Shown here: positions 22,978-34,500 of the stretch, in pieces
Layout of the letters: each line of letters starts with the position of its first letter
How positions within the stretch are numbered: the first letter of the stretch is position 1
The notes under the pieces: generated by a model
The model's database searches: none
What the model was told of the DNA's origin: nothing
What the model saw: the letters and a program-made list of their open reading frames with translations, nothing else
Program-made: the position numbers and the translations under genes
Origin: Liolophura sinensis
Taxonomy: Eukaryota; Mollusca; Polyplacophora; Chitonida; Chitonidae
Direction of reading: 5' to 3'
Length of the DNA: 64,000 nt
Assembly: GCF_032854445.1 (NCBI RefSeq)
Contig: NC_088305.1
Span: 10,481,606-10,545,605, forward strand

Positions 22978-24492
22978 CACTCTTCAAAAAAAAAGAAACG
23001 CAAAACCCAAATATCAATGTAAATTTGATGTTATTCAAGGACGTGTAGATCAGCGGAAAACAAGATACATGAATGGAATTTTGTCGAGCAATGCATTGCA
23101 ATGTTGTCCATATTTCATGAGAATAAGTCACCACAGTCATTAATGCTGTCCACCAGTTGATAAGTCAATACCTCGTATGACCACCTCCAGCTGCTACCAC
23201 TGCCAGACACCTCCTGGGTACAGATCGAATCAGTCGTTGGATGTTTTGTTGTGGAATCCTTCTACATTCCTCCTGCAGCATGTGGAACAACTGTTGAAGA
23301 TTCTGTGGTGGAATACGACGTCGACGCACCCGTCTATCGATCTGATCCCAAAGGTGTTCGATTGGGTTTAGATCCGGGGATTTGGAGGGCCAGGGAAGGG
23401 TATTGATGTTATTGGCCAGGTAGTCGGCGGTGGCACGTGCTGTGTGGGGACTGGCGTTGTCCTGTTGGAAGAGCTGCCGTTGAAGGTCAACAAGACGAAG
23501 GACGTGCGGGCGGAGAATCTGGTCAATGTATCGATTGGCCGTCAGATTGCCATGGACAAGCACAAGCTCCGATCTGCGGGTGTATGAGATCGCTCCCCAC
23601 ACCATAACACTCCCTCCACCTGTCTGATGCAGTGAGGAGCAAAACGTTCATGACGTCGTCTGTAGACACGGTCTCTACCTACCATCACGTCGCCTGAGGA
23701 GATAAAGGGATTCATCGCTAAACCATATGCGCCTCCAGTTTGCCAGGTTCCATGGCAGCACCGTGGTACACCATCTCACTCGTCGACGTCGATGCAGTCG
23801 TGTCAAGGAGGGGGCAACTTTTGGACGTTTGGCACGTATTCCTGCTTCTTGGAGACTGTTCCTGATTGTCTGATGGGACACTCTTCAGGCTCCAAACTGT
23901 TCTTGTGCTGTGTCCCGGACGGTACGATGGCGGTCACATATGTGGGTTACCCGGATGTACCGATCTTGGGCAGGTGTGGTGACTCTAGGTCTTTCTGATC
24001 TTGGACGGTCATTTGTCAAATTTGTTTGACGAAATCGATCCCACAACCGATTTTTTTTGTGCTGGGATGAACGTTGAAGATCCTTGCCACCTCACTCTTT
24101 GATTCGCCAGCTTGCAATCGTCCAATTGCCTGATTTCGGTCGGCAGCGTCCCATTTTCGTGTACAGTACTTGCAAAGATATTGGATAAAATTGTGAGATT
24201 CGTTTGGGTCTTTTATAGTCACATGCTGTACTCATGTTTTGCACGTGACAATCATTGTGCCTGAACTTCGTGCTGCACGACATCAACGCACATCATAGCA
24301 ATCCTAATTGATAAAACCGTTCAAAAGCGTTTTTTGTTTGCGTTTGGTCAAGGATGATCTTCTGAAACATTCCAGTAACAATGTGCAACCCTACAAAACT
24401 GTTTAACATATGTGTACAAAATTGTATCATTTTTGAATTTTCATTTTGCGTTTCTTTTTTTTTTCTTTTTTTTCTTTTTTTTTTGAAGAGTG
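22978..24492 (-). mobile_element. Tc1/mariner-type DNA transposon with TIRs and TA target site
   Basis: The ends are inverted repeats: CACTCTTCAAAAAAAAAGAA on the left, and the reverse complement of TTCTTTTTTTTTGAAGAGTG on the right. Each flank has TA (22976-22977 and 24493-24494), the target-site duplication of Tc1/mariner elements. The right TIR is lengthened by interrupted poly(A) expansion. The element is 1515 bp, the usual size, and contains a broken transposase on minus. Confidence 0.93.
23165..24222 (-). pseudogene. Tc1-like transposase, frameshifted
   Basis: Three separate open stretches on minus belong to one transposase. An N-terminal helix-turn-helix part (WDAADRNQAIGRLQAGESKS) lies near 24130-24170. 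A middle part with the first catalytic Asp (WFSDESLYLL) lies near 23710. A C-terminal part has the second Asp (QQDNASPHTA) and the Glu (NPIEHLWD). The first break is after the HTH near 24050, the second just after the RRRDGR stretch near 23675, and a third near 23620 before MVWGAIS. The catalytic residues themselves are present, so it was active fairly recently but is now dead in this copy. A transposase cuts and pastes its own TIR-flanked DNA. Confidence 0.9.
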
Positions 24493-24495
24493 TAC

Positions 24496-24722
24496 ATACT
24501 ATGTTGGACAGCATTATGATGGAAGGAAACCAGGCTTAGACCAAGCCTGGAGGCGGGGAGGATCTAGAACCATCCACAGGTTGCTGAAAGACCTTCCAAT
24601 GTATACGACCGGAGAGCAAGTGGGCGTGAGCATGGACTCAAAACGACCGCATATTGGTGAGAAGCTGCATGGTCATTGTTTCTCCGCTAGCACATGCACT
24701 AACGGCTTAACCATGGAGGCCG
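24496..24722 (-). repeat. SINE-A copy adjoining the Tc1 element
   Basis: On minus it reads GGCCTCCATGGTTAAGCCGT, then GAGTCCATGCTCACGCCCAC, and ends at GCTGTCCAACATAGTA next to the Tc1 right end. The head and B-box regions are diverged. Confidence 0.75.
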
Positions 24723-24954
24723 CAAATGGATGCTGATCGTGACAAAAGACGATCCAATTTTTCCAATTACTTGTGTGCCCACAAGATATTGGTGCGTTCC
24801 AGGAAACTGTGTTATTAGTATCTGGAGCCAATAGGTTTGCACGCATTCCGTCAAAACTTGCAAATTGACGCAGGTCTTCACCATGACTAGTTGTAGATAG
24901 CTTAGAGTATTTGGCTGTTAATTCCATTTTTTTCCACAAAAATTATGGTAACAG

Positions 24955-25200
24955 TAGTAGGGAATAGGCCGAATGTGGTGCAGTTGGGGTGGTGCAGGCG
25001 TGTCGTTGAGTCCGCGCTCAGAGAGAGATACGTGACGTCACGCGCGAGGCGCCCTCGGAGCGAGGCGTGTGACGGACCAATGAGTGCAGCTCCTTCAGCT
25101 CCTTTGCGCCCAAACTGACCCACGGTCTTGGCGCCTGAATTTCGTTGACGTCCGCGCTGCACAATCATTGAGCGGGGAGCTTGACGCACCAGTGAGCGAA
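24955..25200 (-). repeat. GC-rich dispersed repeat (copy 1)
   Basis: Shares with 41405-41830, in opposite orientation, ACGTCAACGAAATTCAG, GAGCTGAAGGAGCTGC, CATTGGTC(C/T)GTCACACGCCTCG, GTGACGTCACG and CGGCCTATTCCCTA. CpG content is high. The shared boundary near the CGGCCTATTCCCTA end suggests a mobile element end. Confidence 0.75.
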
Positions 25201-25214
25201 CGGACCAATGTGTG

Positions 25215-25490
25215 ACCACGCGGTGCGCCAGGACCTCTCCCAGATGGGGCAGCCGGCTGCGGCACGAGCAAACCGAGCACCCCAAGGGGGAGGAGCGAGC
25301 TTGACGTTCACTTCGGCAAGTTTACTTGCCGAATGTGCGACAGGACATTTTCCAGACGGGACGCATGTCTCAGGCATGAGCAGACGTACCGCGCGGATGG
25401 AGAGAGGTTTACGTGCCCTACCTGTTCACGGACATTTCCGGGACTGACGCATGGGAATAGGTGCATGGGAAGAAGAAAAAATGTACCCAT
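25215..25490 (+). pseudogene. Degenerate C2H2 zinc-finger coding fragment
   Basis: In one frame the plus strand gives RWGSRLRHEQTEHPKGEER (finger C-terminal half). A shifted frame gives FTCRMCDRTFSRRDACLRHE followed by an RFTCPTCSRTF finger start. These are C-x2-C ... H-type fingers joined by a TGERF-like linker (DGERF), but the second His is lost or replaced and a frame break lies near 25298. The strong link to the adjacent GC-rich dispersed repeat suggests it came from a transposable element rather than a cellular transcription factor. No start codon or full gene was seen. Confidence 0.6.
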
Positions 25491-26019
25491 TCGAAGGGTT
25501 TGGGAAGCTGTTGTACCGGTGTTAAGGATGTTCCATCTGGGAGCACACCGTGTATTTCCCACCGTTACGTTTCTTTAAATTTAACTTATCATGGTGTGTC
25601 AAATCTAAAAAAATCTAAAAATATTGTACATATGTTTCGATTACAAGACGTGTTTCAGGGCGACCTCATCACCTGCAGGATGTTGGTCATTTTTATGGGT
25701 GGATGATACCGGAGATTCGGTCAAGTTATTGACCAACACTCTCTGGTGACATGCAAATATTTGCAGCCACATGAGTGCCGTTGACCTCTTATTATAACCA
25801 AGGCCATAGGAACAGTGTGAATGAGGAAATGTACAAATTTGATGTCCGAGCTGGGATTAAGAGACTATCTATCTTAATCCGAGATCCGAGGCACGATTTG
25901 AATCTGCACCTCGTGTGTCCTAGCGAATGGAAGCATCTCCTGATAGGCCACAGTAATACCAAAATCAGGGATCCTAAATTAGTTAATGTACAAATCAAAA
26001 AAAGTACCTACTTGGATCT

Positions 26020-26143
26020 ACTGTAAAATTCCTGCCCTCATCCTTGGCCAGAAAGCCATCCTCACACGAGCAACTGCAGCCGCCATCAGTATTGGTAGAG
26101 ATGTGATCGCAGCCATGGGTTCCTAGCTCACATTCGTTGTTGT
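26020..26143 (-). pseudogene. Decayed calcium-binding EGF-like exon
   Basis: On minus, an acceptor (TTCAACAG) precedes DNNECELGTHGCDHISTNT, then CSCSCEDGF. This is the layout of a cbEGF domain (DxNEC...C...C...C.C......C). However, the third Cys reads Ser, the sixth reads Phe and the conserved Tyr reads Cys, so two of three disulphides cannot form. No GT donor directly follows. It is either an eroded exon of a lost EGF-repeat gene or a stray duplicate. It is on the same strand as, and downstream of, the mucin-like gene, so a former connection is possible. Confidence 0.6.
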
Positions 26144-26419
26144 CTGTTGAATTCGATGATAAGTGGATATATAACGTATACGAGTTTGCTTTGCCTATGT
26201 ACTCTCGAGGAACAAGACTGCGCCTTGGGACTGACAGTTTTCTGACTGCCACATATTTCAGCGTAATCATACGCCACGTTACCATTCCAGATAGAAGCGT
26301 GGCTGGCTAGTAAATATGGCACCAAGCTCCTCAGCGTGCACAATAGACAGTGTATAGTCAATGTATGGACAGGTCTGTTACTGGCATTCGTAAGCCAGCC
26401 GTCAACCAGTAAGGACGTT

Positions 26420-26640
26420 TTCGGTCAATACTCGCTAGACCAATTCCCAACACGGCGTATAACTCCCGATGAACTAAGAAAGTGTGTATATATATAGTAC
26501 GAAAATAGGAATCGTGCAAACAGAAGCAGTCAATGATGATGTTTCAATGATGTTGGAAAGATGCAAGGTATAATCTACGCAACTAAGGGAAATCGGTATT
26601 CAAATCGTGTAGTGCTAGAACATCTGTTGTCGATAACAAA
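26420..26640. repeat. Dispersed repeat shared with 15868-16080
   Basis: Second copy of the family described at 15868. It is diverged but collinear. Confidence 0.5.
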
Positions 26641-27381
26641 AATATGTATCTCAGTTGCGTTTTGATTGTAACTGTTCATATATCCAACGTGGCGTTTGAT
26701 GGAATATCCTTTGTACACACGTTTTTTTGCAGTAATAACTTATCACGTTGATTGAAATCGTCACACAACACACAGGATCTAACAAACGCTACAGCGAGAT
26801 GTGTACATCCCATATGCAGTACCCTGTATATTGCCGTCCAAGTAGGCCTATGGATAATTTACAATATCAAAATTGAAACTATCCCTCTTGTCGTAAAGTC
26901 TGCGAGAGGGGTTTTGGCCCTTGTACAAATATAGGTCTAGATAAGATGTACCACCAGGAGAGTGTGGTTTCCTTTAAAGCCAGCGAATGTGGGTGAATAT
27001 CTTTTACAGCCTTTGCTACATATGGATTGTTTAAAGCTAGCCGATCATCAATATACCGTTTAGTGATTGAGAAAGATCGGACCTAGTGGGGATTACTCCT
27101 TAATAAACTGACGGCCAAACGAAACTTTACCGTTCCAGGAGTTAAATTTAACCAGCCTTTTCAGCAAATTGATACCAAATTATTGTAGGCAAACATTGTA
27201 CGAAACATATTCCCATGTGCGACAAGCGTCATATACGTGCACACGAATTTGTTTTGAGACAACGACGAAAGTTGAAAAATCACGTGACCCATGGATGGCC
27301 GCAAGTGCACATGTAAAAAGTGTATAAAAACGTTACACACAGTATGCTGGACATGCACAATGACTAATAACCACCAAAGTA

Positions 27382-28130
27382 ATGCCTCGATTGCCTCCAG
27401 AACAACGCGAGTGGGCCCTGGGTATGGTGTCCATGGGAGTCACCCATGCCCACATTGCAAGGACCTTCGGCTGCTCTCGTATAACTATGTCAAACTTGAT
27501 GCAAAGTTACAGACAGTGCAGACATCAGAAAGGCCAAGAACAGGCAGGCCTAAGGTAACTACGTCCAGCGAAGACTGGTACCTGCGCACCTTACACCTAA
27601 GGAACCGCTTCCTGACAGTGACGTCATCGTCTTTAATTGCCCTACGTCACCTGGTCAGTCGGCAGACCGATGGCTCACGAAATTAGGGCCTGTCGACCAT
27701 TCAGAGGGCAGTTCTTGACAGCCGAACATCGTCGCCAGAGGTTGCGATGGGCTCGAATTATACGCCGTTGGCAGCGACGTGATTGGCAACGTGTTGTTTT
27801 CACGGATGAAAGCCGCTTCTGCCTGTTGCGAGCCGATGGCAGAAAGCGAGTTTACCGTAGAAGAGGCGAACGATCGGCTGTATCATGTGTCCAGGAAGTG
27901 GTACCGTTTGGTGGCAGCAGAGTGATGGTGTGGGGTGGGAGACGAACGGACACCACTGGTCATAATCTATGGGAACCTAAGAGCTCAACGTTACGTGGAT
28001 GACATTCCACGTCCTGTTGTCCTGCCATTCCTTCAACAGCAGCCACGTGGTTTCCTGTACCAGCATGACAACGCAAGAACTGGCGTTCGCTTTCCAAGAT
28101 GAATGCCAACGAATTCCACGTCACCATACG
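27382..28130 (+). pseudogene. Second Tc1-like transposase remnant, different subfamily
   Basis: The ATG at 27382 opens an HTH part (MPRLPPEQREWALGMV). After frameshifts, the catalytic part carries VFTDESRFCL (first Asp), VYRRRGER, a VMVWGG motif near 27930 and a QHDNART second-Asp motif near 28065. The region carrying the Glu is deleted: sequence jumps from the second Asp motif to a diverged tail. Open stretches at 27291-27686 and 27637-28002 are fragments of this one gene. TIRs could not be defined with confidence. Not functional. Confidence 0.85.
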
Positions 28131-28568
28131 ACTGGCTTTTTCTATGCGTCAGAGAGTTTTTGCATGCATTGAAGCAAGGGGTGACCACACGCGATATTAA
28201 TGGGTTTTGGTATTAAATGACTTAAAAACTAATCAACTTTTTGTATACTCTGCCCATTGTTAACCAAGATGGAATGGTTATTTTTCTAACTCTGCTCTGT
28301 TTAAAATGATTTCAGGGATGCTTTGTCCGTTCTTACTCAAGACTTTCAATATTTAAAGTCATTGGTCTATTCAATATATTAAACTTCAGTCATCCTTGCT
28401 TTGGCAAAATAAATTGATTTGAACTCTTGTAAAGTTTCTTTCGGCCGTCAGTTTAGTTTCAACATTTAGTCATATTCATATGAGAACAAGTATAGGTTGG
28501 GCAAAGGAGAGCACAATTTGTACTCATCGGAATACCTATACCCTAATGATATATGGTTTCCTCGAATT

Positions 28569-31500
28569 TCACATAGATGTTATTAATGAGAAATCCAAAC
28601 ACCGAGGAAGTGTACATCCTTGTATTTGACTTGGTAACCCACAAAAAGGTAGCTTAAACACCAAATACACGGAATGCCTATACACCAATTTAGATCCAGT
28701 CAAGAGCTGGGGCACATTCAACAATACGATAAAACTCCAATAAAAGTTCAAATTTTGACATATTTGTCTTGGCAACATTTTTGAAGCTGTTGTAGTATCG
28801 GCAGCAGGAGTTGTTGTTACCTGTGTCGTAGCTGAATTTGTTGTAGTGTCATGAGTAATTGCTGTTGTTCCTTGAGTCGTAGCTGAAGTTGTATCATCAG
28901 CATCATTTGTTGCTGTTGTTGTTGTCTTTGTCTCAGCTGAAGTCATTGTGCATCAGCAGCAGGAGTTGTTGTTGCCTGTGTCGTAGCTGAAGTTGTTGTG
29001 GTATCGGCAGCAGGATTTGCTGTTGCCTGTGTCGTAGCTGAAGTTGTGGTATCATGAGCAGTTGTTGTTGTTGTCACAGCGGAATTCGTAGTAATATCAG
29101 TTACAGGAGTTGTTGCCGTTGTCACAATTGAAGTTGTTATAGTATCGGCAGCAGGAGTTGTTGTTGCCTGTGTCGTAGCTGAAGTTATAGTATCGGCAGC
29201 AGGAGTTGTTGTTGCCTGTGTCGTAGCTGAAGTTGTTATAGTATCGGCAGCAGGAGTTGTTGTTGCCTGAGTCGTAGCTGAAGTTGTTGTGGTATGGGCA
29301 ATTGTTGTTGTTGCCCGTGTCGCAGCTGAAGTCGTTGTAGTATCATCATCAACTGTTGATGTTGTCTGTGTCGCAGCTGAAGGTGTTGTAGTATCGGGAG
29401 AAAGAGTCCTTGTTGCCAGGCGTTGTTGTTGCCTGTGCCGTAGCTGAAGTTGTTGTAATATCCACAGCAGGAGTCGTTGTTGTCTGTGTCGTAGCTGAAG
29501 TTGTTGTAGTATGGGCAGCAGGAGTCGTTGTTGCCTGTGTCACAGTTGAAGTCGTTGTTGCATCGACAGCAGGCGTTGTTGTTGCATGTGCCGTAGCTGA
29601 AGTTGTTGTAGTATCAGTAGCAGGAGTCGTTGTTCCCTGCATCTTAGTTGAAGTTGTTGTAATATCCGCAGCAGGAATCGTTGTTGCCTGTGTCGTAGCT
29701 GAAGTGGGTGTAGTATCAGCAGCAGGAGTTGCTGTTGCCTGAGTCGTAGCTGAAGTTGTTGTGGTATCAGTAGCAAATGTTGTTGTTGCTTGTGTCGCAG
29801 CTGAAGTTGTTGTAGTATCAGTAGCAGCAGTCGTTGTTGCCTGTTTCGCAGCTGAAGTTGTTGTAGTATCAGCAGTAGGAGTCGTTGTTGCCTGTGTCAC
29901 AGTTGAAGTCGTTTCATCGGCAGCAGGAGTTGTTGTTGCTTGTGTCGTAGCTGAAGTTGTTGTAGTATCAGTAGCAGGAGTTGTTGTTGTTGTCTGTGTC
30001 GTAGCTGAAGTTGTTGTGGTATCATGAGCAATTGTTGTTTCCTGTGTGCAGCTGAAGTCGTTGTGTATGTTAAATTCTGCTCTTATACTTTATATCATGT
30101 TTCACCTTTCAAAAAGATGACTATTACTATGACTGTAATTATAATGTATACATGGATTTAATTGGTAAGTTTTGAAAAATTATATGGAACATTTAAATCG
30201 ATTTTTAACATTAATTAAATGTAACAGTATTATCGTTAATAGGGATTACACTTTCTGAATAAAGCACAGATTCTAGTGCTGAAATTTGGCTGAGACCACT
30301 GCGGGTTTCGAACCAACGACCTCAGAGTCAGGCACCTAACCGCCAGCAATACATGTCAACCGTCTAGACCACTCGACCAACAGGCCTTCCACAAAAAATG
30401 GAAGGTAGTTGACCGGTAGACTTTACAGCGAGCATGCATTACCCCTCTGATGATCACAAACGACGTCACTCCCTTAGGTGAATATATCAGATAGGTATAG
30501 ATGTCATTTAGAAAGTGGATTAAGTAACAGTATTATCGATAATACTGTTACTTAATCCACTTTCTAAATGACATCTATACCTATTTAATTAAATGTGTCA
30601 AACAATATTAAATTCTGCACAGTAAAGTCAAGATTTATGGTTAATACTATACATTTTTCTGAAATAAACAATATTTATCAGAATATACTAAACATTTAAG
30701 AACAAAATAATACAGTAGTAAATGGGTGAGTGTGATCCTTTAAAGGTGCCAGCCAGCATCGAAAAATAAATCCATTTCTAAAGATAAACGTACAAAATAT
30801 CAGATGCATATCAGTAAAACTATAAATAGCATGTAGCTGCTTGATGAATGGTTTACTGCAACAACAACATTAGAAAGTCTGTTGGGCTGCATTACTAGAA
30901 GAGCAACTTTCAGACGTATACTATTCTAGTGTATTGTTTGTACCTAGTATGCTGTGTGATAACATTTCAGTATTTCAATACATTTTGCATGGTTTAACTG
31001 GTTTGTACAAGCGTACATTTATCATATTTAAGGTTTTGAACATACAGTTTTCAATGGTTGTACAGGCCTAAGAGAACTGATGTTGTCTAATGGATGAAGG
31101 TGAGCAGCCTTGAAACGTTAGATTGTCTCAAAAGTGTTTCATTTGTTGGTTTGTATGAATACCATGCCACATGTATATTTTTAAATTTGAAACATTATGA
31201 CAAGTTTTCACAATGTTCATTGTAATAGCATAAGCAATAATGAACTTCCGAATGTAATAATACTAACATGTTAAGTTCTCCCTTAGCTTACGTGACCCTT
31301 TTAGGTTTTGGTCGCAAGAAACTTTCTCACACTTTGATCAGGAAGTAAATTTTCCTTAACCCATGCTGGTGGCTTTCCTGATGTAAAGCGCTTTTCACAC
31401 CATAAATCTTCTTTCTGCTTTTTAGATTTCAAAATTTTCTTTATGTCGTGAGATTTTATCTTTCTACTAGACAAAGATTCACTTTGCTCATTTGATTGTC

Positions 31501-34500
31501 CTGGGCTATGTATATATTTGTTTCTGTCATTATCCAATTTGGATTTGTCTATTTGTTTTGTTTGTGCACTTAAGTTTTTTTTTCACATGTCTTATCTTGC
31601 AACTCTTCAGGGTTTTGTTCTTCAGAGTCATCCTCGTGGTGTTGGTTGGTAGTAGTTTGGATCTTTGTAAGGTTTTAGTCTGTTTGCATGAACTACAGAT
31701 CTGACTAAATCATGACCCACTGCTTTCCTTAGCTTGTGTGTATTGTTTTCATAACAGATACAAATGTAACAAGGTCCAAGCCATTTTCTACACAGTTTGT
31801 GTGATAACCCTGGCTGCTTTTTCATACAGTAGAGCCACACTTTGTCATTCTCTTTATACTCTGGCTGTGAAGCTGATTTGTCGTGTTGTCTACTGTACTT
31901 CTAATGAGCCTTTTCAATATTGTCATGTGCTATTGACCTACAGATTTCTAAGTTTGTTTTTAGTTTTCCTAAATGAGCATTTGCATTTTTGCCAATATTC
32001 GGAGATGGAAGTAATGAAGTATATCGGTAGAGTTGGTTGATGGCCATAAACAAGTTTATCCAGTTGACTCACCCAGTTGTGGCAGGAGTCATTCTATATG
32101 CCATCATTACTGTTGGTAAAACTTCATTCTAGTTTGATTAACTTGGCTTACAGTAAGCCCTAAGAGTTTGAAGGATAGTGCTATTCATCCTTACACATGC
32201 AGCGTATGTTTTGAGGGTGGTAACTGCTCGTTTTCAATCCTGTAATTTGAAACAGTTTGCACAACTCTGTTACCAAGTGTGACAGGAAGTTTTGTCCTCT
32301 GTCAGAAAGTAGCTTTCTCGGAGCACCATATCGACATAATATTTCTACATATAATACTCTAGCAATTTCACTGGCTTCTTGAGTTTTCAAAGGAAATACT
32401 TCAAGCCATTTAGAAAAAGAACTTGTAAACAACAAAATATATGAATGACCATATTTAGATTTGTGTACAGGTCCAAGAATATCCACATGAAGGCGGCTAA
32501 AAGTTGAACCAATAGGTAAATGTCTCAAAGGTACCTTCTTTTGATGATAATATCTCTTAGATGACAAATTTAGCATGATTTTACATAGTATTCGATGTCG
32601 GATACCATTTTTGGACAATGGTGTTTTAAAGAAATTGTACCCTGTGTTCTGTCTTGTCCTTGATGACCAAAACTATCATGACATATTTTCAAAATTTCAT
32701 CTCTCATTGCAAAAGGTATACATACTTATTTGACCTCTCTTTCTGCTTTAGTTCCCTTACCTCTAGGAGAAAAGAGATGATACAACACCCCGGAATGATA
32801 TCATCTTCAAGAAATTTTATGTATTGCAAGAGCACCGAATCCTGCCTTTGCAATTTACTGAGATCATCTACTGAAACTGTGCAAACTTCCTGAGGTGCTA
32901 CTTACGGTTGCAGCTGTATATAAGAATCTTCTGCTGCAGGCAGAATATCTGCTGTCTTAGGAGGTAGGGTTTCTGCAGACATTATTAAATTTCCGTCATT
33001 TATTTCAATGGGAGTATGCTCATCTCTTGACGAACACATCTATGTTCGACGGGATAGAGCATCTCCATTGCTATGTTTCTTTCCAGGTTTATGACCAACA
33101 GCAAAATTGTATTGTTGGAGGAACATGCACCATTTTTCAATGCGGCCGGTTTTGACATTTCATACTCTGGAGGCTAGTCAAAGCACTATGATCCGTTATT
33201 ATTTGGAATTTACTGTTTGCAAGATAAACATGGTACTATCTTATGCCTTCGATGATAGCTAAATATTCACGTTCTGTTATACTCCAGTTTTTCTCTTTAT
33301 TTCTTAGTGTTTTGCTGCCGTAAGCTATTACAACTTCTTTATTTTCATTGTTCTTTTGTCCTAAAATATATCCTATGGAGTATGCTGAGGCATCTGAATA
33401 TAAAATAAATTCTTTTGTGAAATCTGGAAAATGTAAAATGGGAGGAGACTGGAGTGCATTTTTCAGTTGCTTAAAAGCTTTCTCACTGTCTTCTGTCCAA
33501 TCCAAGACTTTGTCTTTGTTCATCAGCTGATTCAAAACATGTGTTATTTTTGCATAACACAAATCTTCTATAATAGTTACACAAACCTAGAAATGACCTC
33601 ACATCTGTAGCATTCGTTGGTACAGAAATTGTTTTTACAGCTTCAGTCTTATTACAGTCAACTGATATGCCATTTTTTAAAATGACATTCCCTAAATAAT
33701 TTACTTTTTCAGCACCAAAATGACATTTGGAAGGTTTTAATTTTAAATTATTTTCTCTTATTCTTTGAAACACACCTGATAAATGCTTAAGGTGAGATTG
33801 AAAGCATTTGCTGAATATCAAAATATCATCGACATATACAAGTGCGTATTTCCTACCCATATCTCTTAAGATTATCATTTGAAAAGAAGCAAGGGCATTT
33901 GTCGATATAAATGGTAATTTCCTAAACTGATAGACGCCTTTGTGAGATACAAAACCTGTCTTGTGCTTTGTTTCTTCATTTAAATCTATTTGCCAATAAC
34001 TGGAAAATAAATCAAGCGTGGGAAAGATTTGTGTCCGGGTTCTCCGCCAGCAAAGACCAGGGTTGGGGCCTTAAGAAAAGTTGCGACGGGGATGGTCACA
34101 GTCAGTTATGTTCATTCTATGTCTAACGTAAATAGGAAAACTCTCCAAGGCGTTCTCAGTTAACAACAGGCATTTATTATACATAACAACATGGGAGTGA
34201 CCAGACTCTGAGGTCCTTACAGGTCAACTCCCAAACCGTTCTTCCTTCTTCTCTCTACTTGGGAAACAACCATATTTATACTTACAATTGTTTGTTTTCT
34301 TAACTATTAGTAACAGTTGCTGGTTTCAGGTATAAACTTGTTCTTTAATTACAACCACTGACTGATTAGTCAAATGCACATGTGGAAAGTTAATCCTCAC
34401 ACTTAATCTAATTAACTCTGCATGTTAACAAGCTGGACACAGTTGACTGTCCAGTCTATAGCTTGATTTAACCATTCCTATATCACATGTCTATTATAAC

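Noticed and set aside
29410-30027. Val-rich open frames on plus over the mucin array
   Set aside because: They are the complement of the Thr-rich coding repeat. Only the minus strand connects to a signal peptide.
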